This document shows positions 51,670 through 61,354 of a stretch of 64,000 nt of DNA, piece by piece (the stretch's first letter is position 1; every line of letters starts with the position of its first letter). The translations under genes were made by a program, and so were the position numbers. Source of the DNA: Roseburia_C amylophila (GTDB lineage Bacteria; Bacillota; Clostridia; Lachnospirales; Lachnospiraceae). The stretch is from NCBI RefSeq assembly GCF_025567465.1, contig NZ_JAOQKI010000006.1:1-64000 (forward strand), in the 5' to 3' direction. The notes under the pieces were generated by a model. That model saw only the letters and a program-made list of their open reading frames with translations, did not search any database and had not been told where the DNA came from.

Positions 51670-52602
51670 TTACTCTGTAAATAAAGCTGTTGAATAATAT
51701 CTGTCTCCATTGTCCGGTAATAAAGCTACAATTGTTTTTCCTTTATTTTCAGGTCTCTTTGCCAGTTCAATTGCTGCATAAGCTGCTGCTCCGGAAGAAA
51801 TTCCTACTAATACGCCCTCTTTGTGTGCAATTTCTTTTGCCACACGGAAAGCATCTTCGTTCTCTACCGGAAATACCTCATCATATACTCTGGTGTTTAA
51901 TACATCCGGTACGAATCCTGCACCGATACCCTGAATCTTATGTGCTCCACTCTTACCTTCGGATAATACCGGTGAAGATGCCGGCTCTACTGCTACAACT
52001 TTAACATCTGCTTTCTGCTCTTTTAAGTATTCACCGGTTCCTGTTACGGTTCCACCTGTACCAACTCCTGCTACAAAGATGTCTACTGCTCCGTCCGTAT
52101 CTTTCCAGATTTCCGGTCCTGTTGTCTCTTTGTGTACTTTTGGATTCGCAGGGTTTACAAACTGTCCAGGGATAAAGCTGTTTGGAATCTCTTTTGCAAG
52201 TTCATCCGCTTTTGCAATTGCACCTTTCATTCCTTTGCTTGCTTCTGTCAGAACAATTTCTGCACCGTAAGCCTTTAAGATGTTTCTACGTTCAACACTC
52301 ATGGATTCCGGCATAGTAAGAATGATACGGTATCCTTTGGCTGCCGCAAGTGCTGCAAGACCAATTCCTGTATTTCCGGATGTCGGCTCGATAATAACAG
52401 AACCTTCTTTTAACTGTCCTTTTGCTTCTGCATCTTCAATCATTGCTTTTGCGATACGGTCCTTTACGCTTCCTGCCGGATTGAAATATTCCAGTTTGAA
52501 AAGTAATTTTGCTTCTAAGTTATACGCCTTTTCTAAATTAACTGCCTCGATTAATGGTGTATTTCCAATCAGTCCTAATGTTCCTTTATAAATGTTTGCC
52601 AT
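51670..52602 (-). CDS. cysK: Cysteine synthase A
   Basis: 310 residues. It makes cysteine from O-acetylserine and sulfide. PLP lysine in NPAGSVKDRIAK; the substrate loop PTSGNTGIGLAALAAAKGY; GVGTGGTVTGTGEYL binds PLP phosphate; GISSGAAA near the C-terminus. AAAGGAG is 9-10 bases before the ATG. The promoter has an operator-like element between -35 and -10. Confidence 0.97.
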   Translation of the reverse strand: MANIYKGTLGLIGNTPLIEAVNLEKAYNLEAKLLFKLEYFNPAGSVKDRIAKAMIEDAEAKGQLKEGSVIIEPTSGNTGIGLAALAAAKGYRIILTMPESMSVERRNILKAYGAEIVLTEASKGMKGAIAKADELAKEIPNSFIPGQFVNPANPKVHKETTGPEIWKDTDGAVDIFVAGVGTGGTVTGTGEYLKEQKADVKVVAVEPASSPVLSEGKSGAHKIQGIGAGFVPDVLNTRVYDEVFPVENEDAFRVAKEIAHKEGVLVGISSGAAAYAAIELAKRPENKGKTIVALLPDNGDRYYSTALFTE

Positions 52603-52664
52603 GATAATAATCTCCTTTTCCCTAAATTCATATATTTCCTATCTGTTTGATATGGATTAAGTAT

Positions 52665-52693
52665 AATATAAAACGATGTGTACCAATTGTCAA
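52665..52693 (-). promoter_or_regulatory. cysK promoter
   Basis: Minus-strand TTGACA, 17 bases, TATATT. The spacer is filled by ATTGGTACACATCG, repeated inverted upstream. Confidence 0.85.
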
Positions 52694-52745
52694 GACTTTT
52701 TTCAAATAAATTATTTAAAATATTTTGTTTCATTGGTACACATCG
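52674..52745. promoter_or_regulatory. Inverted pair of 14-base operators around cysK promoter
   Basis: CGATGTGTACCAAT (52674-52687) and ATTGGTACACATCG (52732-52745) are perfect inverted copies 44 bases apart. One fills the cysK promoter spacer, the other lies between it and the rrf2 stop. This could be a looped repressor site; folded as RNA it could also help end rrf2. Confidence 0.7.
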
Positions 52746-52756
52746 ACCTCGTCCAT

Positions 52757-53191
52757 TTAAATGACATAATCGCTGCTGATATCCTGCTGCCATTCCATCA
52801 AATCCTCTAACGTATACCTGTCTACTACACTCTTAATCGCATCGTTTAATTCTTTCCAGATACGAAGTGTTACACATTCTGACTGACGCTCACAGGTGTT
52901 CACCTCATCCTCAAGACACGATACCGGTGCAAGACTTCCTTCTACCTGACGTAATATCATCCCTATCGTATATTCCTTCGGTGTCTTTGATAAACGATAT
53001 CCTCCCTGGGGGCCTCTGATGCTCTTAACAAACCCTGCCCGTACCAGTGTAGAAATAATCTGTTCCAAGTATTTCATGGAAATATCCTGACGTTCCGCAA
53101 CATCTTTAAGACGTACCGGTTCAACTTCATCATTCATTGCTATATCAAGAAGAAGTCGGACAGCATAACGTCCCTTTGTTGAAATCTTCAT
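52757..53191 (-). CDS. Rrf2-family regulator (IscR/CymR-like)
   Basis: 144 residues. Winged HTH (KGRYAVRLLLDIA; RLKDVAERQDISMKYLEQIISTLVRAGFVKSIRGPQGGYRL). Three cysteines (CLEDEVNTCERQSEC, about 92-106) stand where IscR holds its 2Fe-2S cluster, though the first gap is longer (C-x7-C-x5-C). It sits between nifU and cysK, so it may sense Fe-S or cysteine status and control either side. Confidence 0.9.
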   Translation of the reverse strand: MKISTKGRYAVRLLLDIAMNDEVEPVRLKDVAERQDISMKYLEQIISTLVRAGFVKSIRGPQGGYRLSKTPKEYTIGMILRQVEGSLAPVSCLEDEVNTCERQSECVTLRIWKELNDAIKSVVDRYTLEDLMEWQQDISSDYVI

Positions 53192-53224
53192 ACTGTACCT
53201 CCATTTCTATTTGTCTATGGGTAC

Positions 53225-53253
53225 AGTATATTCCTTTTTTCCTACTATGTCAA
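53225..53253 (-). promoter_or_regulatory. rrf2 promoter
   Basis: Consensus-like minus-strand TTGACA, 17 bases, TATACT, about 35 bases before the ATG. It lets rrf2 be transcribed apart from nifS-nifU. Confidence 0.85.
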
Positions 53254-53268
53254 TAGGGATATGTTGTT

Positions 53269-53706
53269 TTAATATTCTTCCTCTTCTTCACCCTCAGAGA
53301 TGTCGTTCTTCGGCTTCTTTAAGCCTTCAATGACAATGCCATTCTTCTCAGCATAATCCCAAAGTGCAGCATGAATACCTTCTTCTGCCAGAAGGGAACA
53401 ATGCACTTTAACCGGTGGAAGTCCGTCTAATGCTTCCATTACTGCTTTATTGGTTACAAGTAATGCTTCCTGTACGGTCTTTCCCTTTACCAGTTCTGTT
53501 GCCATACTACTGGTTGCAACTGCAGCACCACAGCCAAAGGTCTTAAACTTACAGTCCTGAATCACACCATTATCATCAATATCTAGATAGATTCGCATGA
53601 TATCACCGCATTTTGCATTTCCTACTGTTCCTACTCCGCTGGCATTTTCAATCTCCCCTACATTTCTCGGATTCTGAAAATGATCCATAACTTTTTCACT
53701 ATACAT
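53269..53706 (-). CDS. nifU: NifU/IscU-type Fe-S cluster scaffold
   Basis: 145 residues. Cluster cysteines lie in NAKCGDIM (Cys33), FGCGAAVATSS (Cys59) and VHCSLLAEEGI (Cys102). DHFQNPRNVGEI is the family start. The tail is strongly acidic (GEEEEEY). It lies 24 bases after nifS, and the pair builds Fe-S clusters. Confidence 0.95.
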   Translation of the reverse strand: MYSEKVMDHFQNPRNVGEIENASGVGTVGNAKCGDIMRIYLDIDDNGVIQDCKFKTFGCGAAVATSSMATELVKGKTVQEALLVTNKAVMEALDGLPPVKVHCSLLAEEGIHAALWDYAEKNGIVIEGLKKPKNDISEGEEEEEY

Positions 53707-53730
53707 AATCGTTACTCCTTTTCTTCTCTA

Positions 53731-54909
53731 TTACTGCTGGTTCTTTACAAAATCTTCGTATAACGGTGACATGCTGCGTAAATGTGCAACAATCTCTTTG
53801 ATTGCGTCTACCGTGGTGTCAATCTGCTCTTTGGTGGTATCTGCGCCTAAAGTCAGGCGGAGTGAGCCATGTGCAATCTCATGTGGCAGACCAATTGCCA
53901 GCAATACATGAGACGGATCTAAGGAACCGGAAGTACATGCTGAACCGGAGGATGCACAAATCCCCTTCATATCTAACATAATCAGCATGGATTCTCCCTC
54001 CACAAAACGGAAGCATGCATTGACATTATTGGCAAGACGATGCTCTCTGTCTCCATTGATTTTCACATATGGGATTTCCTTTTCAAAACGGGAAATCATA
54101 TAATCTCTCAATTCTCTTTCTCTTGCAGTACGCTCTTCCATGGAAGCAAATGCCAGTTCTGCAGCTTTACCGAAGCCTACGATTCCCGGTACATTTTCCG
54201 TTCCGGCTCTTCTCTTTCTCTCCTGTGCACCACCATGTACAAAGGAGCGGATTTTTACACCTTTTCTGATATAGAGGAAACCGATTCCCTTTGGTCCGTT
54301 TAATTTATGGCCACTGCTGCTTAACATATCAATATTCATTTCATCTACCTGGATTGGCTCCTGACCAAATGCCTGTACTGCATCAGTATGGAATAAAACT
54401 CCATGTGCCCTGGCAATTGCACCAATCTCTGCAATCGGCTCGATGGTACCAATCTCATTGTTGGCAAACATAATAGAAATCAGAATGGTATCCGGACGGA
54501 TTGCAGCTTCTACATCTGCCGGATTGATACATCCATTCTCATCCACATCAAGATAAGTTACCTCAAAGCCCTGTCTTTCCAACCATTCACAGGTATGAAG
54601 AATTGCATGATGCTCAATCTTACTGGTGATGATATGTTTTCCTTTTTCTTTATAAGCTTCTGCTGTTGCTTTCAGTGCCCAGTTATCAGATTCACTTCCA
54701 CCTGCCGTAAAATATATTTCTTCCGGTTTTGCACCGATTCCTGCTGCAATAATATCTCTGGCCCTTGTTACTGCCTTGCGGCTTTCCTCACCTAATGCAT
54801 AAATGGTAGATGCATTTCCATAATACTGGGTAAAATAAGGAAGCATTGCCTCCACTACCCGCTCGTCCGTTCTTGTTGTTGCCGCATTGTCCAGATAGAT
54901 TAATTCCAT
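53731..54909 (-). CDS. nifS: Cysteine desulfurase NifS/IscS
   Basis: 392 residues. PLP enzyme taking sulfur from cysteine. YLDNAATTRTD start; FHTDAVQAFGQ and SSGHKLNGPKGIGFLY with the PLP lysine; the sulfur-carrying cysteine is in GICASSGSACTSGSLDPSHVL. AAAGGAGG is 8 bases before the ATG. First gene of nifS-nifU. Confidence 0.95.
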   Translation of the reverse strand: MELIYLDNAATTRTDERVVEAMLPYFTQYYGNASTIYALGEESRKAVTRARDIIAAGIGAKPEEIYFTAGGSESDNWALKATAEAYKEKGKHIITSKIEHHAILHTCEWLERQGFEVTYLDVDENGCINPADVEAAIRPDTILISIMFANNEIGTIEPIAEIGAIARAHGVLFHTDAVQAFGQEPIQVDEMNIDMLSSSGHKLNGPKGIGFLYIRKGVKIRSFVHGGAQERKRRAGTENVPGIVGFGKAAELAFASMEERTARERELRDYMISRFEKEIPYVKINGDREHRLANNVNACFRFVEGESMLIMLDMKGICASSGSACTSGSLDPSHVLLAIGLPHEIAHGSLRLTLGADTTKEQIDTTVDAIKEIVAHLRSMSPLYEDFVKNQQ

Positions 54910-54981
54910 CGGTTTTCCTCCTTTATCAATTTGCTTTATCAGCTATTTTCGTCCTATTTCCAAGTAATTCAGTCGGAACTA

Positions 54982-55010
54982 AGAATAACACCTTAGGAAT
55001 AGTATGTCAA
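54982..55010 (-). promoter_or_regulatory. nifS promoter
   Basis: Minus-strand TTGACA, 17 bases, TATTCT. Downstream the partial inverted repeat TTCCGA-N9-TTGGAA (54958-54978) may be a regulator site. Confidence 0.75.
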
Positions 55011-55060
55011 TCTTCTGCCTGGATTTATTCCTTTTGTACTTTTATTTATCCAAGAGGGTT

Positions 55061-55094
55061 AAAAGGGGAAAGGGCAGCTTTCGCTGCCCTTTCC
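55061..55094 (-). terminator. Terminator of the amylopullulanase gene
   Basis: 12-bp perfect stem GGAAAGGGCAGC / GCTGCCCTTTCC with a GAAA loop on the minus strand, followed by CCTTTTAA. Confidence 0.9.
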
Positions 55095-55163
55095 ATCTAT
55101 CCTCTTATTTCAGACGATATACATTATAAAAACTAAACTCTCCTGTTTGCAGTTTTGCTCTGC

Positions 55164-58100
55164 TTAGACTCTTTTACGTCTTCTGTAAAGTACAACTACC
55201 GCTGCTCCTGCAACGAATAACAATACTACCATGCATGCAATCGGAGTATTATCTCCTGTCTTAACCTGCTTCTCTGCTGTTACAGCAGGTGTTGCATTCG
55301 GAGTTGTAGATGCTGCTGGTTTCATATCTGTATTGCTAAGTACAATAACATACTCAGATGCATGTGAGAATTTGAAATCAACGGTTCCGTCTGCATTTAC
55401 CTTTACAGCCTGAACATATTCTAATGCTCCGGTCTTTTCATTATAATAGTAAAGGTTTGCATATTTTCCACTGTTCTCTGCACCAACGTTGACACGAAGT
55501 GTAGCATCAAATCCAAATGCTCCGTCATGTGCCAGTGAAAGTTCAATGGTCTTGTTGTCTCCAGCTAATGCTTTAATCTTATCAGCCGGGATGCTGCTCT
55601 TACCTACGGTTACACCGAGGTCTATTGCATCTTTTAATTTACTTACAATGTTCTTTCCGTTTACAATCCAGCTTACGTTGTCGTTCAGCTTGAAGGTAAT
55701 GGTAATATCTTTTCCAATCATGCCATTGAATACTTCTGCCGGAACTTTTGTGGTATCTGGCATTGTAACATTAATCTTTGCTGTATCTCCTACAGCATCA
55801 ATGGTATCAATTACTTCCTGGAAATCTTTACCCGGAACAGTAATGTCAAGATTAATCTTTTTATCTGCTCTCAGCACTACAGTACCGCCATCCTTTGCTG
55901 CCGGAATGGTAACTGTTACTGTCTTATCAGAAGAAACAGTATATGTTTTACCATCATAAAGATTTACAACTGTATTTCCTGCATTTGCATTAACCGGAAC
56001 TTTTACTTCTTTTGCGGTATCCTTGATATTCATACCAACATATAAGGTTGTTCCTCCATAGGATCTTGAAACTACATCATAGCCTTCCTCATCAGAACTT
56101 GCCACAACCTTTCTGCTTCCTCTTGCAAATACATCTGTGTATGCATTACGGATGCTCAGCAGATTCTTATAATGCTGATAAGTTACATTGTCCTCTGTTG
56201 CCAGAGAGAAATCCATGTCATATCTATTAGTCTGGTATGGATAATTATTTAATCCGCTTAAACCAACTTCTTCACCATAATAGATAACCGGAATACCCTT
56301 TGCAGTAAGCTGTAAGGTAGCTGCAACTAACGCTGCTGATGTTGCCTCATCCTCGGTATATCCTTTTCCGTTCATTAAGGACGCCTTAAATCCATCTTCA
56401 TCATGACTGCTTAAAAACTGACCTGTCATGTATGCGTTATTAAGTGCTGCATTTCTGGAAGAAAGGAAGCTTTCTACAGAAGAAATATTACCACTGACAA
56501 AGCTTGTTGCCTGATCATTAAAATCAAAATCAAGGTCTGCATCCATCTGACCGGTACCTAAGGTACTACCATTTGACGCATATCCTGCGCCATAATATTC
56601 TCCAATCATCTTGAAGGATGGATTTACTTCTGTTGTAGAATTCTTAAGTGCTGCCCATGTTGTACTGTCAACATGCTTTACTGTATCTACACGGAAATAG
56701 TCAACACCATAATCCTTCATCCATGATGTCTGCCATTCTACTAATTTTGCCCTGACATCTGCTTTTTCTGTTGCAAAATCCGGCAAGCCAGACTGCCATG
56801 ATTTAATATCGCCTTCACTGACGCTCTTATCCCTAAGCATATCAGCAAATGTTGATTCTGTACCATATCCAGCATGGTTTACAACAATATCAACCATAAT
56901 ACGCATGCCACGTTTATGTGCTTCGCTAATCATAGTTTCAAATTCTTCTGTTGTACCAAGTGTCGGATTCAATTTTGTAAAATCACTTGCCCAGTATCCA
57001 TGGTATGCTGCATTATAAGGAACATCTTCTGAACCCTCATCTGTTACAGCTACACCTTTCACATTTTCTACAATTGGTGTAATCCAGATTGTATTTACAC
57101 CTAAATCCTGTAAGTAATCTAACTTGGTTGTTACACCTGCAAAATCTCCACCATGATACAGTCCCGGATTGTCTCCGTATGTATCTGCACCACTTGCTGT
57201 ATTGTTAGATTCATTACCATCAAAGAAACGGTCTGTCACCATAAAGTAGACAACAGATTCATCCCAGTCGAAATCATTTTTGTTTTCCTTCACACGGTCT
57301 GTAATTTCAACATCCACTGTAGTACTGAATTTATTACCGTACTGGTCTGTTACAGTAATTGGTAATGTCTTAATTCCTAATGTTGTATCTGTTGTAGCAG
57401 AAATGGTAACTGCCTGCAATTCCGGTTCAATCGGCATTGCATTGCTTCCGCCAAGGGAAGAAACATCGATACTTGCGCTAGCTACTTCTAATGTTTTAGC
57501 ATCTGAACTATCCTGTTCAACCTTAAACTTAACAACATCATTTTCATTGTAGTTAAAGGATTTATTCATAACTTCTGCTGTAACTGTTGCATTTAATTTA
57601 TAGTATTCAAAATATGAGTAATCTGCTTTCTTGTACTCTTCACTGTTTGAATTGAATGCATCTACAACATAAGTTCCATTTGCTTTGTAACGATAATGTG
57701 TTTTACCATCTGTCAAGCCGCTCTTTACATACTCAAAACGCTTTGTTGTATCATTGTATGTCATTGGATACTCTGTTCCGTCTACATCAACAGATACTGT
57801 CATATCCTTTAAGGTGCCATCTACAAATGCAGCATCATCACGATAGTAATATGATACCTGTTGATTTTCTGCATCTACTTCATAGCCAGTATTATATGGC
57901 ATAGCAATTTCCGGCTCACTGCCGGCTTTCATGCTGGCATAGATAACCTTCTGGTCAGAAGGGAATGTAACGGAATGGTCTCCACCATCTTTAATCCACG
58001 GATCAACTGTTGAATCTAATGCGATACAAAAATCAACCTTTGTACAAGATGGTTTTGCTGGAATTGTTATTGTCCATTTATCTCCACCTACGTATGTAAA

Positions 58101-59738
58101 ATCGGTTAATGCTGAAGCATATCCTGATGACCATGTATAGAACTGTGGTGTAATTCCTTTTTCTTTTAATCCTGGATTCTCATAATCCAATACAAGGTAT
58201 CTCTTTTCCGTTGGTACGATTGTCGGTTTCTCATGAACCGGATCTGAACCATCCACATAATATAATACCTCATTCTCATCACCGCTTATTGTAAAAGAAC
58301 GGTCTGCGGTATCAGAGCCGCCATCCCATCCCTGTGTTATGTCATAACGTGCCTTTAATCCTACTGTTTTTCCCACATTACTGCCGGCAACTGTAATGGT
58401 CTTTTTAAACCATGTCACATTATTTGCAGCATCATATTCTGTTTCATCAAAAACATATGATCCATTTAATCCGGCATTCCACATCCACATATCAACTTTT
58501 CCCATGTCTGTGTCTGTTGATAAATCTTCATTGTAATAATACATTGTAAATGTGTGGTCTGGAACCGGTGCCTCCCAGCTGTCCGGTGCTGTTTTATATA
58601 CGGTTGTATCACCACCACCTTTGGTTCCGGTAACCCAGAGTTCAGTACTTGTTGATGTTACAGAAACATCAATATTATCCGTCTGTGCTCCATTGTTATT
58701 ATTAAAAATACAGCTGAAATTCTGTTTTACATCCTGTGTATATACTACATCATACCATCCGGAATGGTCAGCATTTTCTGAAATCTGTCCACCTGGCCAT
58801 TCTTTTCCAACACCTGCTCCTGTTGCAGAGGCATCTGCTCCCCACATATGATTGTAAATAGTGCTTCCCATTCCTGAAGCAAGATAATGAATGGTTGTTA
58901 CATATTTCCAATCAGCAGGTTTTGTCTCTGACAAAGAACCATCGAACCAGTACTCTGCTTCTGCCTTTCCTTTTGTAGAAAGTGTTACTCCGTCTAACTG
59001 GTTTCCATGTCCATCATCATTTAAAATGAGATCATAATCTGTGCTGTTATCTAATGTCAGATGCATTGTATACCAGCCTTCATGACCTTCTGCTGCAGTC
59101 ATGGTTTTTCCCGGCCATTCACCTGCCGGCTTATTGGTCTCATGATATATATATGCAGCAACATCATTGCCTAATGTGCTCTTATAATTAATAGTCAGAT
59201 CACATTCTGTTGGTACAGACTCCGGAATCAATGTTTCATTCTTTGAAGCATCCTTATACCACTGATATTTTCCATTATCATCCAATAAACAATAAATGCT
59301 TGTATCAGAAGTAAAAGTCTTAATCTGCTCAATTGCAGCTCCTTCTGTCTTTATCTCTGGTGCAGCCTTCTCAGTAGAACCTGCATCAACAAACTGAAAA
59401 CCTGTCCACTCACTGCTCTGTACATCTACATAATAGAGTCCAGAACTTTCCTCATATGCAAGCTTTGGTTTTTCCTGATCCCCCCATTGTGAAATGGCGG
59501 CATTTCCTGCGTCATGGTTATCTACCGTAGCACCGGCAGCCCAGACATTGACAACCGGTGTATTCCATGTACTTGGTTTGTCCAGGTACAACCGGATTGT
59601 CGGGCTCGCAGCATATGCAGTGGTTGCACCACCGATTGCCGGAACCATGGTCACAATCATAGCAAGTGCAAGTACCATACTAAAGATACGGCTTACAATG
59701 CCATGTTTCCTGTGAAAGCGTTCTTTTAACTTTCTCAT
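55164..59738 (-). CDS. Cell-wall anchored amylopullulanase-type GH13 enzyme
   Basis: 1524 residues. Signal peptide 1-43 (ending TTAYAA). Several starch-binding modules follow: CBM26-like repeats around 178-385 (WPGKTM, WPGGQI) and CBM41-like around 395-610. The GH13 domain is about 820-1250: MVDIVVNHAG (about 949), VDYFRVDTVKHVD with nucleophile Asp (about 1017), MIGEYYG with acid Glu (about 1046), FLSSHDEDG (about 1112). A C-terminal beta region ends in VKTGDNTP, a hydrophobic helix and YRRRKRV, a sortase-type anchor of the KTGD kind. It degrades starch at the surface; exact bond specificity is uncertain. Confidence 0.92.
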   Translation of the reverse strand: MRKLKERFHRKHGIVSRIFSMVLALAMIVTMVPAIGGATTAYAASPTIRLYLDKPSTWNTPVVNVWAAGATVDNHDAGNAAISQWGDQEKPKLAYEESSGLYYVDVQSSEWTGFQFVDAGSTEKAAPEIKTEGAAIEQIKTFTSDTSIYCLLDDNGKYQWYKDASKNETLIPESVPTECDLTINYKSTLGNDVAAYIYHETNKPAGEWPGKTMTAAEGHEGWYTMHLTLDNSTDYDLILNDDGHGNQLDGVTLSTKGKAEAEYWFDGSLSETKPADWKYVTTIHYLASGMGSTIYNHMWGADASATGAGVGKEWPGGQISENADHSGWYDVVYTQDVKQNFSCIFNNNNGAQTDNIDVSVTSTSTELWVTGTKGGGDTTVYKTAPDSWEAPVPDHTFTMYYYNEDLSTDTDMGKVDMWMWNAGLNGSYVFDETEYDAANNVTWFKKTITVAGSNVGKTVGLKARYDITQGWDGGSDTADRSFTISGDENEVLYYVDGSDPVHEKPTIVPTEKRYLVLDYENPGLKEKGITPQFYTWSSGYASALTDFTYVGGDKWTITIPAKPSCTKVDFCIALDSTVDPWIKDGGDHSVTFPSDQKVIYASMKAGSEPEIAMPYNTGYEVDAENQQVSYYYRDDAAFVDGTLKDMTVSVDVDGTEYPMTYNDTTKRFEYVKSGLTDGKTHYRYKANGTYVVDAFNSNSEEYKKADYSYFEYYKLNATVTAEVMNKSFNYNENDVVKFKVEQDSSDAKTLEVASASIDVSSLGGSNAMPIEPELQAVTISATTDTTLGIKTLPITVTDQYGNKFSTTVDVEITDRVKENKNDFDWDESVVYFMVTDRFFDGNESNNTASGADTYGDNPGLYHGGDFAGVTTKLDYLQDLGVNTIWITPIVENVKGVAVTDEGSEDVPYNAAYHGYWASDFTKLNPTLGTTEEFETMISEAHKRGMRIMVDIVVNHAGYGTESTFADMLRDKSVSEGDIKSWQSGLPDFATEKADVRAKLVEWQTSWMKDYGVDYFRVDTVKHVDSTTWAALKNSTTEVNPSFKMIGEYYGAGYASNGSTLGTGQMDADLDFDFNDQATSFVSGNISSVESFLSSRNAALNNAYMTGQFLSSHDEDGFKASLMNGKGYTEDEATSAALVAATLQLTAKGIPVIYYGEEVGLSGLNNYPYQTNRYDMDFSLATEDNVTYQHYKNLLSIRNAYTDVFARGSRKVVASSDEEGYDVVSRSYGGTTLYVGMNIKDTAKEVKVPVNANAGNTVVNLYDGKTYTVSSDKTVTVTIPAAKDGGTVVLRADKKINLDITVPGKDFQEVIDTIDAVGDTAKINVTMPDTTKVPAEVFNGMIGKDITITFKLNDNVSWIVNGKNIVSKLKDAIDLGVTVGKSSIPADKIKALAGDNKTIELSLAHDGAFGFDATLRVNVGAENSGKYANLYYYNEKTGALEYVQAVKVNADGTVDFKFSHASEYVIVLSNTDMKPAASTTPNATPAVTAEKQVKTGDNTPIACMVVLLFVAGAAVVVLYRRRKRV

Positions 59739-59774
59739 CTTTCCCTCTCCTTTTCATCGTTTTATTTTATATTT

Positions 59775-59808
59775 CCCTGCGATTACGTTTTCCCTCCGAT
59801 TACGTTTT
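59775..59808. promoter_or_regulatory. Tandem 17-base operator-like repeat before amylopullulanase
   Basis: CCCTGCGATTACGTTTT and CCCTCCGATTACGTTTT stand head to tail (minus strand CGAAAACGTAATCG type), between a TATAAT -10 (59828-59833) and the gene. The CGAAAACG core resembles LacI/MalR-family half sites. Confidence 0.55.
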
Positions 59809-59967
59809 CGCAGTTTTTCGATAATTAATTATATTCTAATTTTTTTACTTTCGCTATCCGCAAATAAACTAAAAAAGAAATTCTTTTTTGTGCATTTTAA
59901 CTAATTTCTGTCTTGAAGCTCATTTTTACAATTCATTTTACACAATTTCCGCATGATAATTTTTTCG

Positions 59968-59997
59968 AAAAAAGGACAGCACCGATTGGTACTGTCC
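59968..59997 (-). terminator. Terminator of the CdaR-like gene
   Basis: 10-bp stem with one G-U pair (59974-59983 with 59988-59997, 4-base loop) followed by six T on the minus strand. Apart from this and the amylopullulanase leader the gap 59739-60045 holds nothing else I can see. Confidence 0.9.
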
Positions 59998-60045
59998 CAT
60001 ATAATTTACATAATTAAATTTTCATAGTTCCGCAAAACCTGGCAG

Positions 60046-61116
60046 CTAATTCTGGTAATCCATATGTGCAATGACCATCATGGCAATCTTAAAAGTCATG
60101 GCATCCTCGAATTTGCGGATATCAAGTCCAATCATCTTTTCCAGACGTTCTAAACGGTATACCAGCGTATTCCGGTGGATGTATAGCTGCCTTGCTGTTT
60201 CTGAAATATTCAGGCTGTTCTCAAAAAATTTCTGGATTGTCACCATCGTTTCATCATCTAAATCAATATTCCGCTCACCAAAAATCTCTTTGATAAACAT
60301 TTCGCAAAGGCTCATCGGAAGCTGGTAAATCAGTCTGCCGATGCCAAGCTTTCCGTAGGAAATGGTTTCCTCTTCTACATTAAAGATTCTTCCTACTTCC
60401 AGTGCCATCTTGGCTTCCTGATAAGATTTGGCAATATCCTGCAGGGTATTTACCGTATTACCATAACCCACACGGACACGCACCATTGCTTCTGCATGCA
60501 GATTGTCTACAATTGTTTTCGCCAGATGCAATGCATCCTCTTCTGTTTTCAAATCTGTTGCATCCTTAATCAGGATAATGTTCTGCTCGTCTAACTCTGT
60601 TACAAAATCCCGGTTGCGGTCTGCAAAAAGATTCTTCACCATTTCTACAATAACAGAATCTTTTCTGCCATCCACTTCTATGACATAAACCAGACGCTTT
60701 GCCTGCTCAATATGCAGCTTCTTTGCCTTATTATACATATCTACAACCAGCATATTTCCAAGAAGGATATTCTGCATAAAGTTATTCTTATCCGACTGTT
60801 CCCGGTTGGAGGCAATCAGATTCCGAATCTGGCATACGGCAAGTCTTCCCACCATATATGCTTCATCATTAGTGGAACGCGCCAGAAGAATATATTCTAC
60901 TTCCTGTTCTGCAATTACTTTAAAGAAATGAAAGCCCGACAACATCTGGCTTTCTGCCATGGATGCTGCAAAATTCACAACCTCTGCATGCATATCTGTT
61001 TCAATCTGAAATGTTGCTGCAACCTGCTTTCCGTTTTCGTCATAAAGGGCAAGTCCGATTTTGGATATATCACTGATTTCTTCTAATGTTGTCTGTAGCT
61101 TATGATTTGAAAGCAT
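60046..61116 (-). CDS. CdaR/PucR-like transcriptional regulator
   Basis: 356 residues. The N-terminal ligand domain (about 1-130: LALYDENGKQVAATF, EYILLARSTNDEAYMVGRLAVCQI) resembles sugar-diacid recognition domains; a GGDEF-like middle region follows (VRVRVGYGNTVNTLQDIAKSYQEAKMALEVGRIF); the C-terminal PucR HTH is NISETARQLYIHRNTLVYRLERLEKMIGLDIRKFEDA. It lies upstream of the amylopullulanase and next to the sugar ABC ATPase, so control of carbohydrate use is likely. Confidence 0.9.
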   Translation of the reverse strand: MLSNHKLQTTLEEISDISKIGLALYDENGKQVAATFQIETDMHAEVVNFAASMAESQMLSGFHFFKVIAEQEVEYILLARSTNDEAYMVGRLAVCQIRNLIASNREQSDKNNFMQNILLGNMLVVDMYNKAKKLHIEQAKRLVYVIEVDGRKDSVIVEMVKNLFADRNRDFVTELDEQNIILIKDATDLKTEEDALHLAKTIVDNLHAEAMVRVRVGYGNTVNTLQDIAKSYQEAKMALEVGRIFNVEEETISYGKLGIGRLIYQLPMSLCEMFIKEIFGERNIDLDDETMVTIQKFFENSLNISETARQLYIHRNTLVYRLERLEKMIGLDIRKFEDAMTFKIAMMVIAHMDYQN

Positions 61117-61247
61117 TCTGCGTACTCCTTACTTATATATAATATGAGAAAAGACTTTTACTGAGAACAAAGAATGTGCCTTGGCACATTCTCGCGCCTG
61201 CGGCGGTCGCTTGCGACATCTACCTTATACGCCGCAGTGCGCATCCT

Positions 61248-61300
61248 CGCGGAGCGTGTTTTACTTTACAGGAAATTACTTTCCTGTAAAGTAAAACACC
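61248..61300. repeat. Dispersed palindromic repeat, copy 2
   Basis: Perfect 20-bp hairpin (61256-61275 with 61280-61299, 4-base loop) after GCGGAGCGT. Same family as 24494-24548. Just upstream lie GAATGTGCC / GGCACATTC and TGCGGCG / CGCCGCA pairs, making 61170-61321 a dense hairpin cluster. Confidence 0.8.
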
Positions 61301-61321
61301 CGGATGCATATAGCACCCGGG
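61290..61321 (-). terminator. Terminator of the ABC ATPase gene
   Basis: CCCGGATGC / GCACCCGGG stem (61299-61307 with 61313-61321) followed on the minus strand by TGTTTTAC. Confidence 0.7.
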
Positions 61322-61354
61322 TTATTGCACTATATTCAGTTCGATTGTACCGAA

